Assembly (NCBI RefSeq): GCF_003610455.1
Contig: NZ_RAQK01000001.1
Span: forward strand, 2,232,001 to 2,296,000
Source: Sulfitobacter guttiformis
Lineage (GTDB): Bacteria > Pseudomonadota > Alphaproteobacteria > Rhodobacterales > Rhodobacteraceae
Length of the DNA: 64,000 bases
Direction: 5' to 3'
Part shown: positions 17,026 through 25,593 of the stretch, one piece after another
Layout of the letters: every line of letters starts with the position of its first letter
How positions within the stretch are numbered: the first letter of the stretch is position 1
The notes under the pieces: generated by a model
Told to the model about the DNA's origin: nothing
The model's input: the letters and a program-made list of their open reading frames with translations, nothing else
Database searches by the model: none
Translations under genes and position numbers: made by a program

Positions 17026-17550
17026 TTAGATGCCTTTGACCATCCACTGCGGTAAAGTGCGCCGCACATTCTTGTCCAGGGCCTCTTCAATCCGGGCGAT
17101 GCGGGTGATGGTGTGCAGCGCTTCACGTCGTTTGTCAGGATCGGACAAGTCGGCCGCTTCAATCTCGGCGCGCTTCTTTTTGAGCGCGTGTTTTTTATAG
17201 TGCTTGATCACTCCAGCCAGCTCGATCGCCGCATCCATCAAATGGTCGACCATCACCTCGGCACGGCCAATGCTTCCAGCATAGCCTTGGTATGCCTCGT
17301 CGCGATCTTCATCTGTTAGAAAACAAACATCGGAAGCAAAGGCTGTAGGTCCACGGTCGTCTTCGAAGACTGGCGGCTCTAGTCCCATGAGATCGAACAT
17401 GAGCTCAACATCGCTAAGGCTCATTCCGTCTTCGACGGCCTGATAAAAGGGTGTGTCGAGGAACTCAAAGGTTGAGTCAGGCTGCTTTCGCAGTTCCTCC
17501 TGTTCCCGAGCCAGCTGATTTTGTTTTCGTTCTTTTGCAGTGAGAGCCAT
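17026..17550 (-). CDS. Small charged helical protein of integrative elements
   Basis: 174 aa from the ATG at 17550, chosen because AGGAGAA precedes it by six bases; longer upstream starts lack a site. The product is hydrophilic and mostly helical. It begins MALTAKERKQNQ with a basic/acidic alternating helix, has an acidic middle (DVELMFDLMGLEPP) and a basic, lysine-rich segment near residues 118-128 (HYKKHALKKKRAE). No catalytic motif is seen. It is the first gene of a minus-strand pair with the DUF927 ATPase, 151 bases away, so a replication-accessory or DNA-binding role is plausible but unproven. Confidence 0.65.
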   Translation of the reverse strand: MALTAKERKQNQLAREQEELRKQPDSTFEFLDTPFYQAVEDGMSLSDVELMFDLMGLEPPVFEDDRGPTAFASDVCFLTDEDRDEAYQGYAGSIGRAEVMVDHLMDAAIELAGVIKHYKKHALKKKRAEIEAADLSDPDKRREALHTITRIARIEEALDKNVRRTLPQWMVKGI

Positions 17551-18496
17551 AATTCTTCTCCTTATGTGATAGTGAATATAGATTTCACCATCACGATACA
17601 AGGTGTAAATATCGCTGTGGCGATCAAAGTTGACGGGCGTTACTGCTCTACTATCGAAATGTGGGAGAGGCTGTGTAGCGCCCAAAGATTTGCGTGCGCC
17701 TTTGAGCCCTTCTCAAACATGGGCCCCGCCAGATCTCCGTCACCGCATCTCAAAAGGTAGCGAGCCGTAAATTTTCCCTGATGCCCCGTAGGGTGCTCCA
17801 TTGCAAATTTATTCAAATTTGCGAGGCAGTCTCTCTTTAACGAGACCAATACGTCAAATATGGCCTCGAGGACGCCCAGCACTTCGCCAAGCAGTGGCTA
17901 TAGTCTGACTAATAAAAACGACCGGCCGAAGGTTGGCATCGATGGCATCATCCTGCAATGAGGCTGAAAATAGCTGCGTAAGTTTGACGACAATTTCCCA
18001 CTAAAATCGAGAAGGTAACCGAGAGGCCACAGACCCTTCTTCGTAAGTTTATGCCATCAGGTTAGATCTGCGGCGGGACTTCTTGCTGCACTGCAAAACC
18101 TGCTTCACTACTGGGCGGTAGAGGCACGCATTGCCCCTCCTAGACGCCGAATAATCAGATGGACGACAGCTGTGGGTTTGTGTGCGGGGTCTGCCGTTTC
18201 CAAGATAAGTAATTTTGACTGGATATTTCCGGAATGTGTCAAATGCATTGGAGGGTGGAATTAAGCGAGAGGTTTTCGCGGCGCCGACAGGCATCCCCAT
18301 CGCATCATTATAGATTTTCTAGGACTTCGCTCATATCTCATTAGCCCAACCACCCGTGAGTCCCTGGAAGTCGAGCCATTCCTACCCCCCCGCAAATTAC
18401 ATGAAACAGTGCAGACTTAGGATACAGCGATTTCTATTCGCGTCATTCCAATACTCGGCTGCAATGGCCAGAAATTAGCCGAAAATGCTGGCGCAT
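17551..18496. other. 946-base gene-poor stretch
   Basis: No convincing gene is seen. The first part must hold the promoter of the minus-strand pair ending at 15117. A plus-strand frame is open from 18019 to 18261 (81 codons, with the local sequence LLAALQNLLHYW) but has no ATG or ribosome-binding site and may be a remnant. A minus-strand frame at 17640-17882 also lacks a start signal. The stretch looks like decayed DNA between island modules. Confidence 0.4.
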
Positions 18497-19330
18497 TCAC
18501 GTTCCAGCGTCGCCCTCTGTTTCAATCTTCAATGGCTCGCCACAGTGCTTGCAGTGAATTGCATCTGGCTCATGTCGGTTCAGGCCGCATTCCGGGCATT
18601 TATGCTTGATCTTGGACGGCTGGAAGATGGCGCGTGCCAATTGCACAAAAAGTGCAACGCCAACGACCATAATAAACACTGACAACAGCTTTCCGCCGGG
18701 TGTCGTCATGGTGATATCGCCAAAACCTGTCGTGGTGAGTGTCGCTACCGTGAAATAGAGCGCGTCTACGTAGCCGACGATGCCGGCCCCTTCATCGAAG
18801 GCCAGCACAAAGACGAACGATGTGGTCACGAAAATAAAGACGAATAGGTTTACCGCTGCAAGTATTGCGTCTTCGTGGCGGCGGAAGAATAGGCTCTCGC
18901 GCCGAAGGTCACTCAACAGGTGATATGCGTGGATCAGCCTCAGGCCCCTCAGCACGCGCAGGAAGGCGAGGTTCTCGGTGATCAGTGGCGCCAGCAGCAG
19001 TGACAGCACGACGACCAGATCCGCGAGGGTATAAATGCGCGTCAGTTCCCGGCGCAGGTTCTCTGAGATCCAGAACCGGGCCGCGAGATCCAGAAGTATG
19101 AGCAGGCCGAGCCCTGTGTTTAGAGCCGTCATGACCGGTGTGGCGGGTATTGCAGCTGCTGCGATGAAATAGACTATGGTCATCGCATCGAAGACGATAA
19201 GCCCATAGCGAAACCGTCGGGCACGCTTGCTTTGACCAGTATAGAGCAATCTGATTGTTCGGCGCAGTTCTTCCATTTGTGCAAGATGCCACAGGTTTGC
19301 GCTCGGCACCATCTGCAGAAACCAGGACAT
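18497..19330 (-). CDS. Voltage-gated-like potassium channel with C-terminal zinc ribbon
   Basis: About 277 aa, inner membrane. Six hydrophobic segments can be seen. The fourth contains regularly spaced arginines (VLRGLRLIHAYHLL), as in an S4 voltage sensor. The pore loop TVATLTTTGFGDI has the selectivity filter as GFGD rather than GYGD. The last 40 residues carry CPECGLNRHEPDAIHCKHCG, a four-cysteine zinc ribbon that is unusual on such channels. The start is uncertain: the ATG at 19330 was chosen, but ATGs at 19312 and 19276 are also possible and none has a strong ribosome-binding site. It stands alone on its strand between gene-poor stretches. Confidence 0.85.
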   Translation of the reverse strand: MSWFLQMVPSANLWHLAQMEELRRTIRLLYTGQSKRARRFRYGLIVFDAMTIVYFIAAAAIPATPVMTALNTGLGLLILLDLAARFWISENLRRELTRIYTLADLVVVLSLLLAPLITENLAFLRVLRGLRLIHAYHLLSDLRRESLFFRRHEDAILAAVNLFVFIFVTTSFVFVLAFDEGAGIVGYVDALYFTVATLTTTGFGDITMTTPGGKLLSVFIMVVGVALFVQLARAIFQPSKIKHKCPECGLNRHEPDAIHCKHCGEPLKIETEGDAGT

Positions 19331-19549
19331 TCGTATGAACAAAATCTAGGTGCCCATATTGGGACAAGCTGGCGCCAACAATTTCTTGACCTGAGAGGAA
19401 TGACATTCTTCTGTGGCGACTCAAGTTATAAGGGCGCAACAACCGAGTGCCGCAAACTATTTTCAATTCCGAGGGAAATTGAACGTTCGCTAAGTATGAT
19501 CCCGAACGACCGTTCTGGCCGTTCCTGACACTGGCGCGGACGTGGGATA

Positions 19550-19777
19550 ATGCTGCAGCATATTGCATTTGCGCCCTGGCGAATACCCGAGCTAAAGGTC
19601 GCAGGGATTCTAATTTTTCGAGCTGAAGCGTTTGATATAATATCAAAACTCTTGCCGCGTGCAGATGCAATTGCAAACCAGATTTATGTGGGTCAAACGG
19701 TAACCGGCGGGCTGATATATTCAGCGCTGAGGATGACTTCCTTAGATGCTCTCGTGCATGCCCTGAAGACAGGTTAG
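19550..19777 (+). CDS. Hypothetical small protein, doubtful
   Basis: 75 codons from an ATG at 19550 preceded by a weak GTGGGA. The product has alternating hydrophobic and charged stretches (IPELKVAGILIFRAEAFDII) and no recognised domain. It is the only plausible reading of the 558-base stretch between the channel gene and the small protein gene at 19889. Random open frames of this length are common, so confidence is low. Confidence 0.22.
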   Translation: MLQHIAFAPWRIPELKVAGILIFRAEAFDIISKLLPRADAIANQIYVGQTVTGGLIYSALRMTSLDALVHALKTG

Positions 19778-19888
19778 ACCGGCGGCGATGCAACAGCAGG
19801 TAACTTGTTTGGAGACTTCAACGCGGGTATTCGCCATGCCGATATCGCGTTGATGATCCTCACAGCGCGGACATTTGTGCGCTTGCAG

Positions 19889-20080
19889 TCAAGATTCCGA
19901 CTTTATGTTTGCGTCAGCTTCAATTTTTCGGCGTGCCTCTCGCAGCCGAGTAGTTTTTTCTTCACGCCTTTCGGTCTCGGTCTCTGTGATTTCTTTCGAC
20001 GCGCGTATAGTCTTTTCCAACTTGGTTTCGGATCGCGGTTCCGCAGTGGTAAATACATCAGTCTTGTTCAGCTTGGCCAT
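19889..20080 (-). CDS. Small charged helical protein
   Basis: 63 aa. AAAGGAG lies at ideal spacing before the ATG at 20080, the best ribosome-binding site in this part of the island. The product is rich in K, E, R and T (MAKLNKTDVFTTAEPRSE at the N-terminus, then a charged helix ending in IKSES) with no hydrophobic core, so it is probably a single long helix binding nucleic acid or a protein partner. Similar short genes seem frequent in roseobacter accessory DNA, but function is unknown. Confidence 0.6.
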   Translation of the reverse strand: MAKLNKTDVFTTAEPRSETKLEKTIRASKEITETETERREEKTTRLREARRKIEADANIKSES

Positions 20081-20564
20081 AGATCAATCTCCTTTGGTTT
20101 CCGGTGTGGATTGCATCTTTGCCCCTGAACTTCAATGAAGGCGCCGCCGGCGCTGGCAGGCATTGAGCCGCGTGTCTACGCTGCCCATACGGTGCAAATG
20201 ACGAATACATGCTCGCCGTCACTGCACAAAGTTTCTGAAAATTGACCAAAATCCTTCCCGCACCGCAGCGTGTCCGCCCAGCCTGACGAGAAAGGCATTT
20301 GCGCGCCCATCAGGACATGACTTTTCGCGCGAGCAAACAGTTGTTTTTCAACAGAAGGGCGGGAAACGGACATTTGCTGCTTCAGCGAACAAGTGAGGGC
20401 GGCAAGCTGAATGCAGACATTCAACTGGTGCTGGCTTTGGCCTTATCGGGAAGATAGCGGCTTGGGCTTGAAGCGAGGCAGGTGTCGCACGGATTGCCTT
20501 CACAAGGTAACCAGAATTACATAATAAGCACTAGTCGCAGGATGTTGGCTCAAATACCACGAGT
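20081..20564. other. 484-base gene-poor stretch with a diverged repeat
   Basis: No gene is supported. At 20355-20380 there is a 26-base unit (start AAGGGCGGGAAACGGACATT) that recurs in diverged form at 22290-22315, on the other side of the dioxygenase / HEPN-like pair. The rest shows no start signals or family-like translation. The stretch must also contain the transcription end of the minus-strand pair. Confidence 0.4.
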
Positions 20565-21515
20565 TCACTCATCCATGTATTCGTGTTCGTAATGGTATTC
20601 CCGAACAATTTCTTCAGGGTTGACATACTCCATAACATCGATCCCAAAATGATCTACGGCGTCCACTTCATCACGAGACACGAATTCATGCGGTATCTTG
20701 GCCGCGATCAACTCATCAAGCCCCTTGATTTCTAGGTTACAGATTTTGCACGCAAACACAGATGGGACAATCCTAGTTTCTTGATAAATCCCATCATCAT
20801 CGAGGAGCACCGATGAACGACCGACAGGAGCGCCTCCAAGTATTCCGAGCCCCGCGCAAGATGGGCATTTGTGCGCCCTGATGTGGTGGCCCGTTTTCAT
20901 CGTGGCGGAAGAATAACTAGGCGTATGTTCTTCTCGTTTCTTGGCCTGTTCGGCCTCTGGGAGGCGGTAGAAACGATCTTTTTGAACTTTGATCAGATCA
21001 CGCACCCCCCGCGATCGATCTTTCGCCATTGCCGCGTGCATTTCACGGGCTTGTTTTGCATCCGAGGGCGTCAAAAGCTGTTCTAAATCATTACCAGTTT
21101 GGTCGATAACTCGGGCCAAAAAGGAAAGTAGAGACGGGACAATAGCGTCCAAATCCATTCCCTCAAACGCGGCTTCATCAGAGTGAAGCTCTCGGTTGCG
21201 AACGTCGACAAGCGCTTTTATGGCCTTTGCTTCTTCGTCAGAGATTTCGGGTATCAACCTGTGCAACCTGTTAAACGCAGTTATTAGGTCCACCGATTTC
21301 GGCGATTTGTTTGGCGTAACACCGACCGCGAATAGCAAGCTATCCTCATCAAACGCGGCGTTGAGCGCTGGATTAATGGAGCAGAGAACCCCTCGAATTG
21401 TAAACTCAATACAAAGCGCAACAGCAAGCTTGTGATCATTGCTGCCGCGCTCTCGGTTTGTTCCCCGAAGCCAGTATCCATGAGCTTTGGCGAAATAACT
21501 TTCAGATGACCACAT
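20565..21515 (-). CDS. HEPN-motif protein with C-terminal zinc ribbon
   Basis: 316 aa from the ATG at 21515, which overlaps the upstream stop (TAATG) and is preceded by TGAGGAAA. Residues 25-135 are a helical bundle with RNRELH at 106-111, fitting the R-polar-x3-H signature of HEPN ribonucleases and of the related DUF4145 fold. A charged linker follows. CPSC at 217-220 and CKIC at 256-259 form a zinc-ribbon pair. The acidic C-terminus ends in tyrosine- and glutamate-rich residues. HEPN proteins with intact RxxxxH usually act as RNases in abortive infection or toxin systems; this function is inferred. The gene is translationally coupled to a TauD-like dioxygenase. Confidence 0.62.
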   Translation of the reverse strand: MWSSESYFAKAHGYWLRGTNRERGSNDHKLAVALCIEFTIRGVLCSINPALNAAFDEDSLLFAVGVTPNKSPKSVDLITAFNRLHRLIPEISDEEAKAIKALVDVRNRELHSDEAAFEGMDLDAIVPSLLSFLARVIDQTGNDLEQLLTPSDAKQAREMHAAMAKDRSRGVRDLIKVQKDRFYRLPEAEQAKKREEHTPSYSSATMKTGHHIRAHKCPSCAGLGILGGAPVGRSSVLLDDDGIYQETRIVPSVFACKICNLEIKGLDELIAAKIPHEFVSRDEVDAVDHFGIDVMEYVNPEEIVREYHYEHEYMDE

Positions 21516-22186
21516 TACCGTTTCCTCAGTGTCCAACGCCTTAGGAAGCCCGCATCGTGTTCTTCGCTTCTTCCACGGCCATGTAATACAGTGCGATTGT
21601 CGACCACTAGCAATGATGTCGTTTCCCAATCAATCACGACTGGTGCAATCGTTGGCTCACGTAGCCAAGAATGTATAGTGGCCGCAGATTGGTTTTTCGG
21701 CTTCATGGTGTCGTGATTAAAACGCAGCCTTAGCCCGCCCGCGGCAACAGTGCAAAATCTCGCGCCAAATGTTCGCCCCCCTCTATTGACCGCAAACTCA
21801 GCATTATTCGCTGCTGACCCTAAGGCTTCCAATAACTTGCCAGAAGGCCAAAGTAGTGTCGGTGCTTTGCGGCTTCTAGAGCCCCTCATTATCAGATAGT
21901 CTGGGGGATTGACCAAATGAGCTCCATCACTATGTGCCGGAAATTCTCCAATTCCATACACATTAGAGAGCGAATTCTGTCTCGCCGTGGAAATTCTTGG
22001 TTTCAAAAATGAATAGTGCGTGACATTGCATTCCAAGTAATCTCCGATCTTCCTGATCGACAATGTATCATTTGCGGCCCGTGAGAAGGAGACATATCCA
22101 TTCCGTCGTAAGGGCTCTCCAATCTGCTCCACGATATTGAACTCAGCCATCCACCCAATCCCGCACACCGTAAGTTCAACTATCAT
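21515..22186 (-). CDS. TauD/TfdA-like Fe(II)/2-oxoglutarate dioxygenase, short form
   Basis: 223 aa. The iron-binding facial triad is complete: His85 and Asp87 in EFPAHSDGAHL, and His202 in DNRTVLHGR. RRW at 216-218 supplies the arginine that binds 2-oxoglutarate. The protein is about 60 residues shorter than TauD itself, mainly at the N-terminus. The substrate is unknown. The start could also be the ATG at 22150 (after GGATTGGGTGG); neither start has a strong site. Its stop overlaps the start of the HEPN/zinc-ribbon gene by one base. The two appear to be a two-gene unit within the island, isolated by gene-poor DNA on both sides. Confidence 0.75.
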   Translation of the reverse strand: MIVELTVCGIGWMAEFNIVEQIGEPLRRNGYVSFSRAANDTLSIRKIGDYLECNVTHYSFLKPRISTARQNSLSNVYGIGEFPAHSDGAHLVNPPDYLIMRGSRSRKAPTLLWPSGKLLEALGSAANNAEFAVNRGGRTFGARFCTVAAGGLRLRFNHDTMKPKNQSAATIHSWLREPTIAPVVIDWETTSLLVVDNRTVLHGRGRSEEHDAGFLRRWTLRKR

Positions 22187-22504
22187 TCAATTTTGCATAC
22201 ACGACGCACGGCAGCAATGGCGGACCGCACCGCAGTAGTTTGACAGGCGGCCGAAGGTCTGTTCTGGGCCGGAAGGGGCACTCAACACCAAGGGCGGGAA
22301 GCCGACTTTCGCTGTGGGTGAAGAAAGGGCAAAGTTGAAAGTGCATGCAGGCATACCGGTAAATCAGTCACCGGTGTTTATGCCGTGGTCGGCGGCTTCG
22401 TCTGCGGATTGATCCTTGGCATATTCGCACAGATCACCTTTAGCGGTTGCGTTTGTAAAAGATTTACTTAAAAATTCTTTTCCGCACGACAAGGAAGGCA
22501 CCGC
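22187..22504. other. 318-base intergenic stretch with a diverged repeat
   Basis: Divergent promoter region between the dioxygenase (minus) and the coiled-coil gene (plus). It contains the second copy of the diverged 26-base repeat at 22290-22315. A plus-strand frame near 22365-22450 encodes a hydrophobic run (VVGGFVCGLILGIFAQ) but has no start codon; it may be a remnant of a membrane protein. AAGGAAGGC just before 22505 is the ribosome-binding site of the next gene. Confidence 0.4.
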
Positions 22505-23800
22505 ATGTCCCGTTGGTCTACAGATTATGAAGCTCACGCAATTCATACCACGGTAAGCCAAACATTAGAGTGGGCAAAAACTGAACATTCAGACGGCGAT
22601 GCAGATTTTCAAAATGAGCGGCGACGTCTGGTGAAGGTGCTTGAGAACCTTCAAAGTATACTCGGAGGGATTGATCCTGAATTTGCTCCAAATAGTGTTT
22701 TGGAACAAGTGAACCAAATACTTCGTCACCAACACGTCTGGCAACAGTTAGAAGCACACAGCAGCAACCCAGCGATTCAACAGCTCCAGACGGCAAACAA
22801 CCACATTACCCAACAAGCCCACATTATATACAATCTAGCAGCAATGTCGCGGTCTACAGAATCAGCACAGGTTATTCGCAATTCCGAAAATGCTTTTGAG
22901 TCCTTTGCGGAAGGCATCGAGACTAAGCGGACGGAAGTTGTTGATGAGATTAACAACCGAGCGGCTGAGTTGTCTGCACTGGAAGTAACGGCCCTCGCAG
23001 TGCAGCAACAGCTTGCTAGCTTCGAAACTTCTTTAGATGAAAAGCTGCTAGCTTGGCAAACTGAAACCACGAATACTCAGACAGAACAGCTTAAACAGTT
23101 CACCGACTCTCAGATTGAGAAAAAGAAGCAATATGAGGACCTTGTAACAGCCCTCAAAGAGCGCGCGAATACCGCAACTACCGAACTAACGACAAAATAC
23201 ACCGACCGGATGCAGGCGTTTGAAGACGCGTTTTCTGAAAAGGGTAAGGCCACGCTAGAGGATGTGGATGCCAAGCACAAAAGCGTCTTGAAAATCCATA
23301 ACTTGGTTGCGCGAGATAGTGTGACTGGGGGTTACAAAAGAAATGCTGACGACGAGCAAAAGGCGGCTAATACATGGCGTTTGATCTCTATGGCTACATT
23401 GGTCGCTGCGGTTGCTTGGTTACTTTTGAAGTATCGTGTCGGATTTGAAGAATCCTACACAGGAATCTTGAACTGGCCAGATATCATGACTGCGGGTTCA
23501 ATTACTGCAATCCTACTGGTTGCATCAGGATATGCGTCACGACAATCCAAATTGCACCGCCACAACGAAAGTAAGATGAGGTGGTTTGAGTTAGAAACCG
23601 CTGCGCTAGGGCCGTTCATTGCCGATTTGCCTGTTGAGCAGCAGCAGGAAATTAAGCGTGAATTGATCCGCCGTATGTTTGGTCAGCAACACGGAAAAGC
23701 AGATGGAAAACTTATTGCCGACGATGCAACTGTGAAAACGCTCGTTGAAACCCTGGCAGATGTTGCGAAGACGGCGGTGAACAAAATTTCCGGTAGTTAG
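22505..23800 (+). CDS. Coiled-coil protein with two C-terminal membrane segments
   Basis: 431 aa. Residues 1-110 are helical, with many Q and H residues. About 125-265 form a long coiled coil (for example QLKQFTDSQIEKKKQYEDL). Two membrane helices follow at about 291-309 and 327-345, separated by a short loop, and a soluble C-terminus of about 85 residues ends the protein. Both large domains should therefore face the cytoplasm, held as a hairpin in the inner membrane. No enzymatic motif is visible. Its GC and codon use look more AT-rich than the core genes. Coiled-coil/two-helix proteins occur as membrane effectors in defence islands, but this role is only suggested by the neighbourhood. Confidence 0.7.
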   Translation: MSRWSTDYEAHAIHTTVSQTLEWAKTEHSDGDADFQNERRRLVKVLENLQSILGGIDPEFAPNSVLEQVNQILRHQHVWQQLEAHSSNPAIQQLQTANNHITQQAHIIYNLAAMSRSTESAQVIRNSENAFESFAEGIETKRTEVVDEINNRAAELSALEVTALAVQQQLASFETSLDEKLLAWQTETTNTQTEQLKQFTDSQIEKKKQYEDLVTALKERANTATTELTTKYTDRMQAFEDAFSEKGKATLEDVDAKHKSVLKIHNLVARDSVTGGYKRNADDEQKAANTWRLISMATLVAAVAWLLLKYRVGFEESYTGILNWPDIMTAGSITAILLVASGYASRQSKLHRHNESKMRWFELETAALGPFIADLPVEQQQEIKRELIRRMFGQQHGKADGKLIADDATVKTLVETLADVAKTAVNKISGS

Positions 23801-24858
23801 CCATTCTTGAGGACTGCAAATATTGCGCTCTTATTCTTATGTCCGCTTCGGGGAGGCCGCAGCAGCGTCATGGATTTTCCTAAACGGCAGCTAAGGGCCG
23901 CAAATGAAATTTTATGGATGGCTTTTTCCTTTAACGATGCAGCGCAACACAAGGCAAGGTGGAGTCCCGCAGGCATTCACGACGACCCGTGAGTGCCGAG
24001 CTGACCAAATCTTCCTGCCGCAGCTCATCTCTTAGGTTTCGGCCCAGTCATTAAGCCCGCCCTGATCATCATCGTGTGCCCGCACCCGCGGTAGCGCATA
24101 TTTGTTCTCTCTCTAGCAGCTGGCGCCCGCTTCCGAACCTGTCTATGGAATTTCTTAGGACGGGTGAGCACTGGGACTCGATGTAAGCGTTGTTAGGGCA
24201 CGTCCTCGTATGCTTGTCGCTCTATTTTGCGCATACATGTAAGCCGACGCTCTGAAGCGCTTCGCTTTGGGCTGGCTTAAGCTAGAATCAACGGATCATG
24301 AGTGATGCGCGGGTAAAATTTCGAGCCAATTTTCCGCTTCTTGGGAAAAGTGCCAACTTATACTTGCGTTTTGCCTTTCTTTGTTGAGGTTTGGGTTGTC
24401 AGCTTGGCTCGGCTAAGTTGACACATCGCCCAAATTGGGCCAGCTAAGTTTACGTCCAAGTTGACGTAAGTTGACAACTAGGTTGACGTGAGTTGGCAGG
24501 TTTTAATTCAGATAACCTTACCTTTATTGTGACGGACCGAGAGAGTTCGCCATCATTTAATAGGGGCGCCGATGGCGATCCATTATTGGTTGTTAGCCGC
24601 CTGCAGCTTCTTTGGCTCGACAGCGTTCTTCGTTCAGAGAGCAAATCTCCGCCGCGGAGCCTCAGTATGGGACCTTTCAGACTTTACCTTAGCCGGAAGA
24701 GTGAGAATCCGAAAACACGCAGCGCAGGGCTTGGACGCGAGCAAGCGTCGGTGCTGGATCTGTATCCTCAGTGATCAGCCGCAGAAAGCCAACCCATGCA
24801 CGCTCGTTCTCCGTCAGGTCTTCAAGCTCGGGATGGAAGATCGAAGCTGGGGCGCGGG
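23801..24858. other. 1058-base gene-poor stretch
   Basis: No gene can be supported. Open frames on the plus strand that run into 25018 are antisense to the XRE regulator. A short frame from 24298 has only 29 codons. The one structured element is the cluster of AAGTTGAC-type repeats at 24415-24497, described separately. The stretch may hold the transcription ends of the genes on either side. Confidence 0.4.
24415..24497. repeat. Cluster of AAGTTGAC-type repeats with a central palindrome
   Basis: Units close to AAGTTGAC occur at 24415, 24446 (AAGTTTAC), 24458, 24468, 24480 (AGGTTGAC) and 24490 (GAGTTGGC). The last four are spaced 10-12 bases apart, about one helical turn. Between the first two lies GCCCAAATTGGGC at 24429-24441, a perfect palindrome around its central base. 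Phased repeats of this kind act as operator arrays, iterons or accessory sites for excision. The cluster is about 760 bases from the start of the XRE gene and on the integrase side of the island. Confidence 0.55.
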
Positions 24859-25263
24859 TCATTTTCCAAAGATCCCGAGGATAGAAGACCTTGCACGCGA
24901 TGTAAGCGTTGGGTCAGTTTCGCCTGAAGCTTCGCGTATCGCCTTTATCCAATCGACTTCGTTACGGGTGACGAGCGTCCCGAACACCTCCTCGACCACT
25001 GGGCGTGTCGTCTCATGACCAGACTGGAGCATCGCCATCCGGAACAGCCGCGCCGGGTCGGTATCCAACGCGCGCGCTAGATCAGTAACGCGGTCAAGTG
25101 CCAGCTTGGTCGTGCCGGCCTTGATCATCGACAGCATGTTTGGATTAATGAAACCTGCTTCAGATGCGATCTCGGCCTGGCTTTTGCGGGGCTTGAGTTC
25201 GATAATCCGGTGGGTGATGAATTTTGATAGCTTGGTGCCGCCATAGGGTTTCGTTCTCGCCAT
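24859..25263 (-). CDS. XRE-family transcriptional regulator
   Basis: 134 aa. The helix-turn-helix domain occupies about residues 12-75: KSQAEIASEAGFINPNML is the turn and recognition helix, followed by SMIKAGTTKLALDRV typical of the Cro/CI family. The C-terminal 60 residues are helical and probably serve for dimerisation. It lies downstream of the integrase on the same strand, separated by 330 bases, so it has its own promoter. A role in controlling integrase or excision of the island is the natural guess. No strong ribosome-binding site is seen before the ATG at 25263. Confidence 0.82.
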   Translation of the reverse strand: MARTKPYGGTKLSKFITHRIIELKPRKSQAEIASEAGFINPNMLSMIKAGTTKLALDRVTDLARALDTDPARLFRMAMLQSGHETTRPVVEEVFGTLVTRNEVDWIKAIREASGETDPTLTSRARSSILGIFGK

Positions 25264-25593
25264 TTGTTCTTCTGCTTCTGGTAACCATGCAGCATCATTG
25301 CTGCTTGATTTACTTATAGAAGCGTAAAGCGTGGGACTGTCTTTGTTTGCAAAGCCGATCGCGCGGGTTCATAATTTGTCGCAAACAGTGGGGCCAATGG
25401 GACCAGAGACCTGAGAGATTCAACCGGCCGCTGAAATAGTCGGCGCGCAGTAACGTTATCCTGCATGTTGAGTGAATCTTGCCTTCGCTCGTCAACTAGG
25501 GTCTGAGATATTCGATCCACGCAGTCGCGTCCCGCTTATGTCCACAGCAATCTGGTTTGGGAGGTTGTGCCAAGTTCTTGCGATCAATGCTTC
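25264..25593. other. 330-base intergenic stretch, promoter side of the XRE gene
   Basis: Non-coding between the integrase stop and the XRE start. It contains a G-rich motif at 25388-25405 resembling the 17-bp repeat that brackets the serine recombinase (one inserted A and one G-to-A change). The motif is preceded by GTCGCAAA, as is the similar motif at 16918. No hairpin with a T tract was recognised after the integrase. Confidence 0.4.

Noticed and set aside
18909-19793. Minus-strand open frame (294 codons) overlapping the channel gene
   Set aside because: Its C-terminal half is an out-of-frame reading of the potassium channel and the rest has no start signal or recognisable domain.
24572-25018. 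Plus-strand open frame (148 codons)
   Set aside because: Second half is antisense to the XRE regulator; the first half has no start signal and no protein-like pattern.
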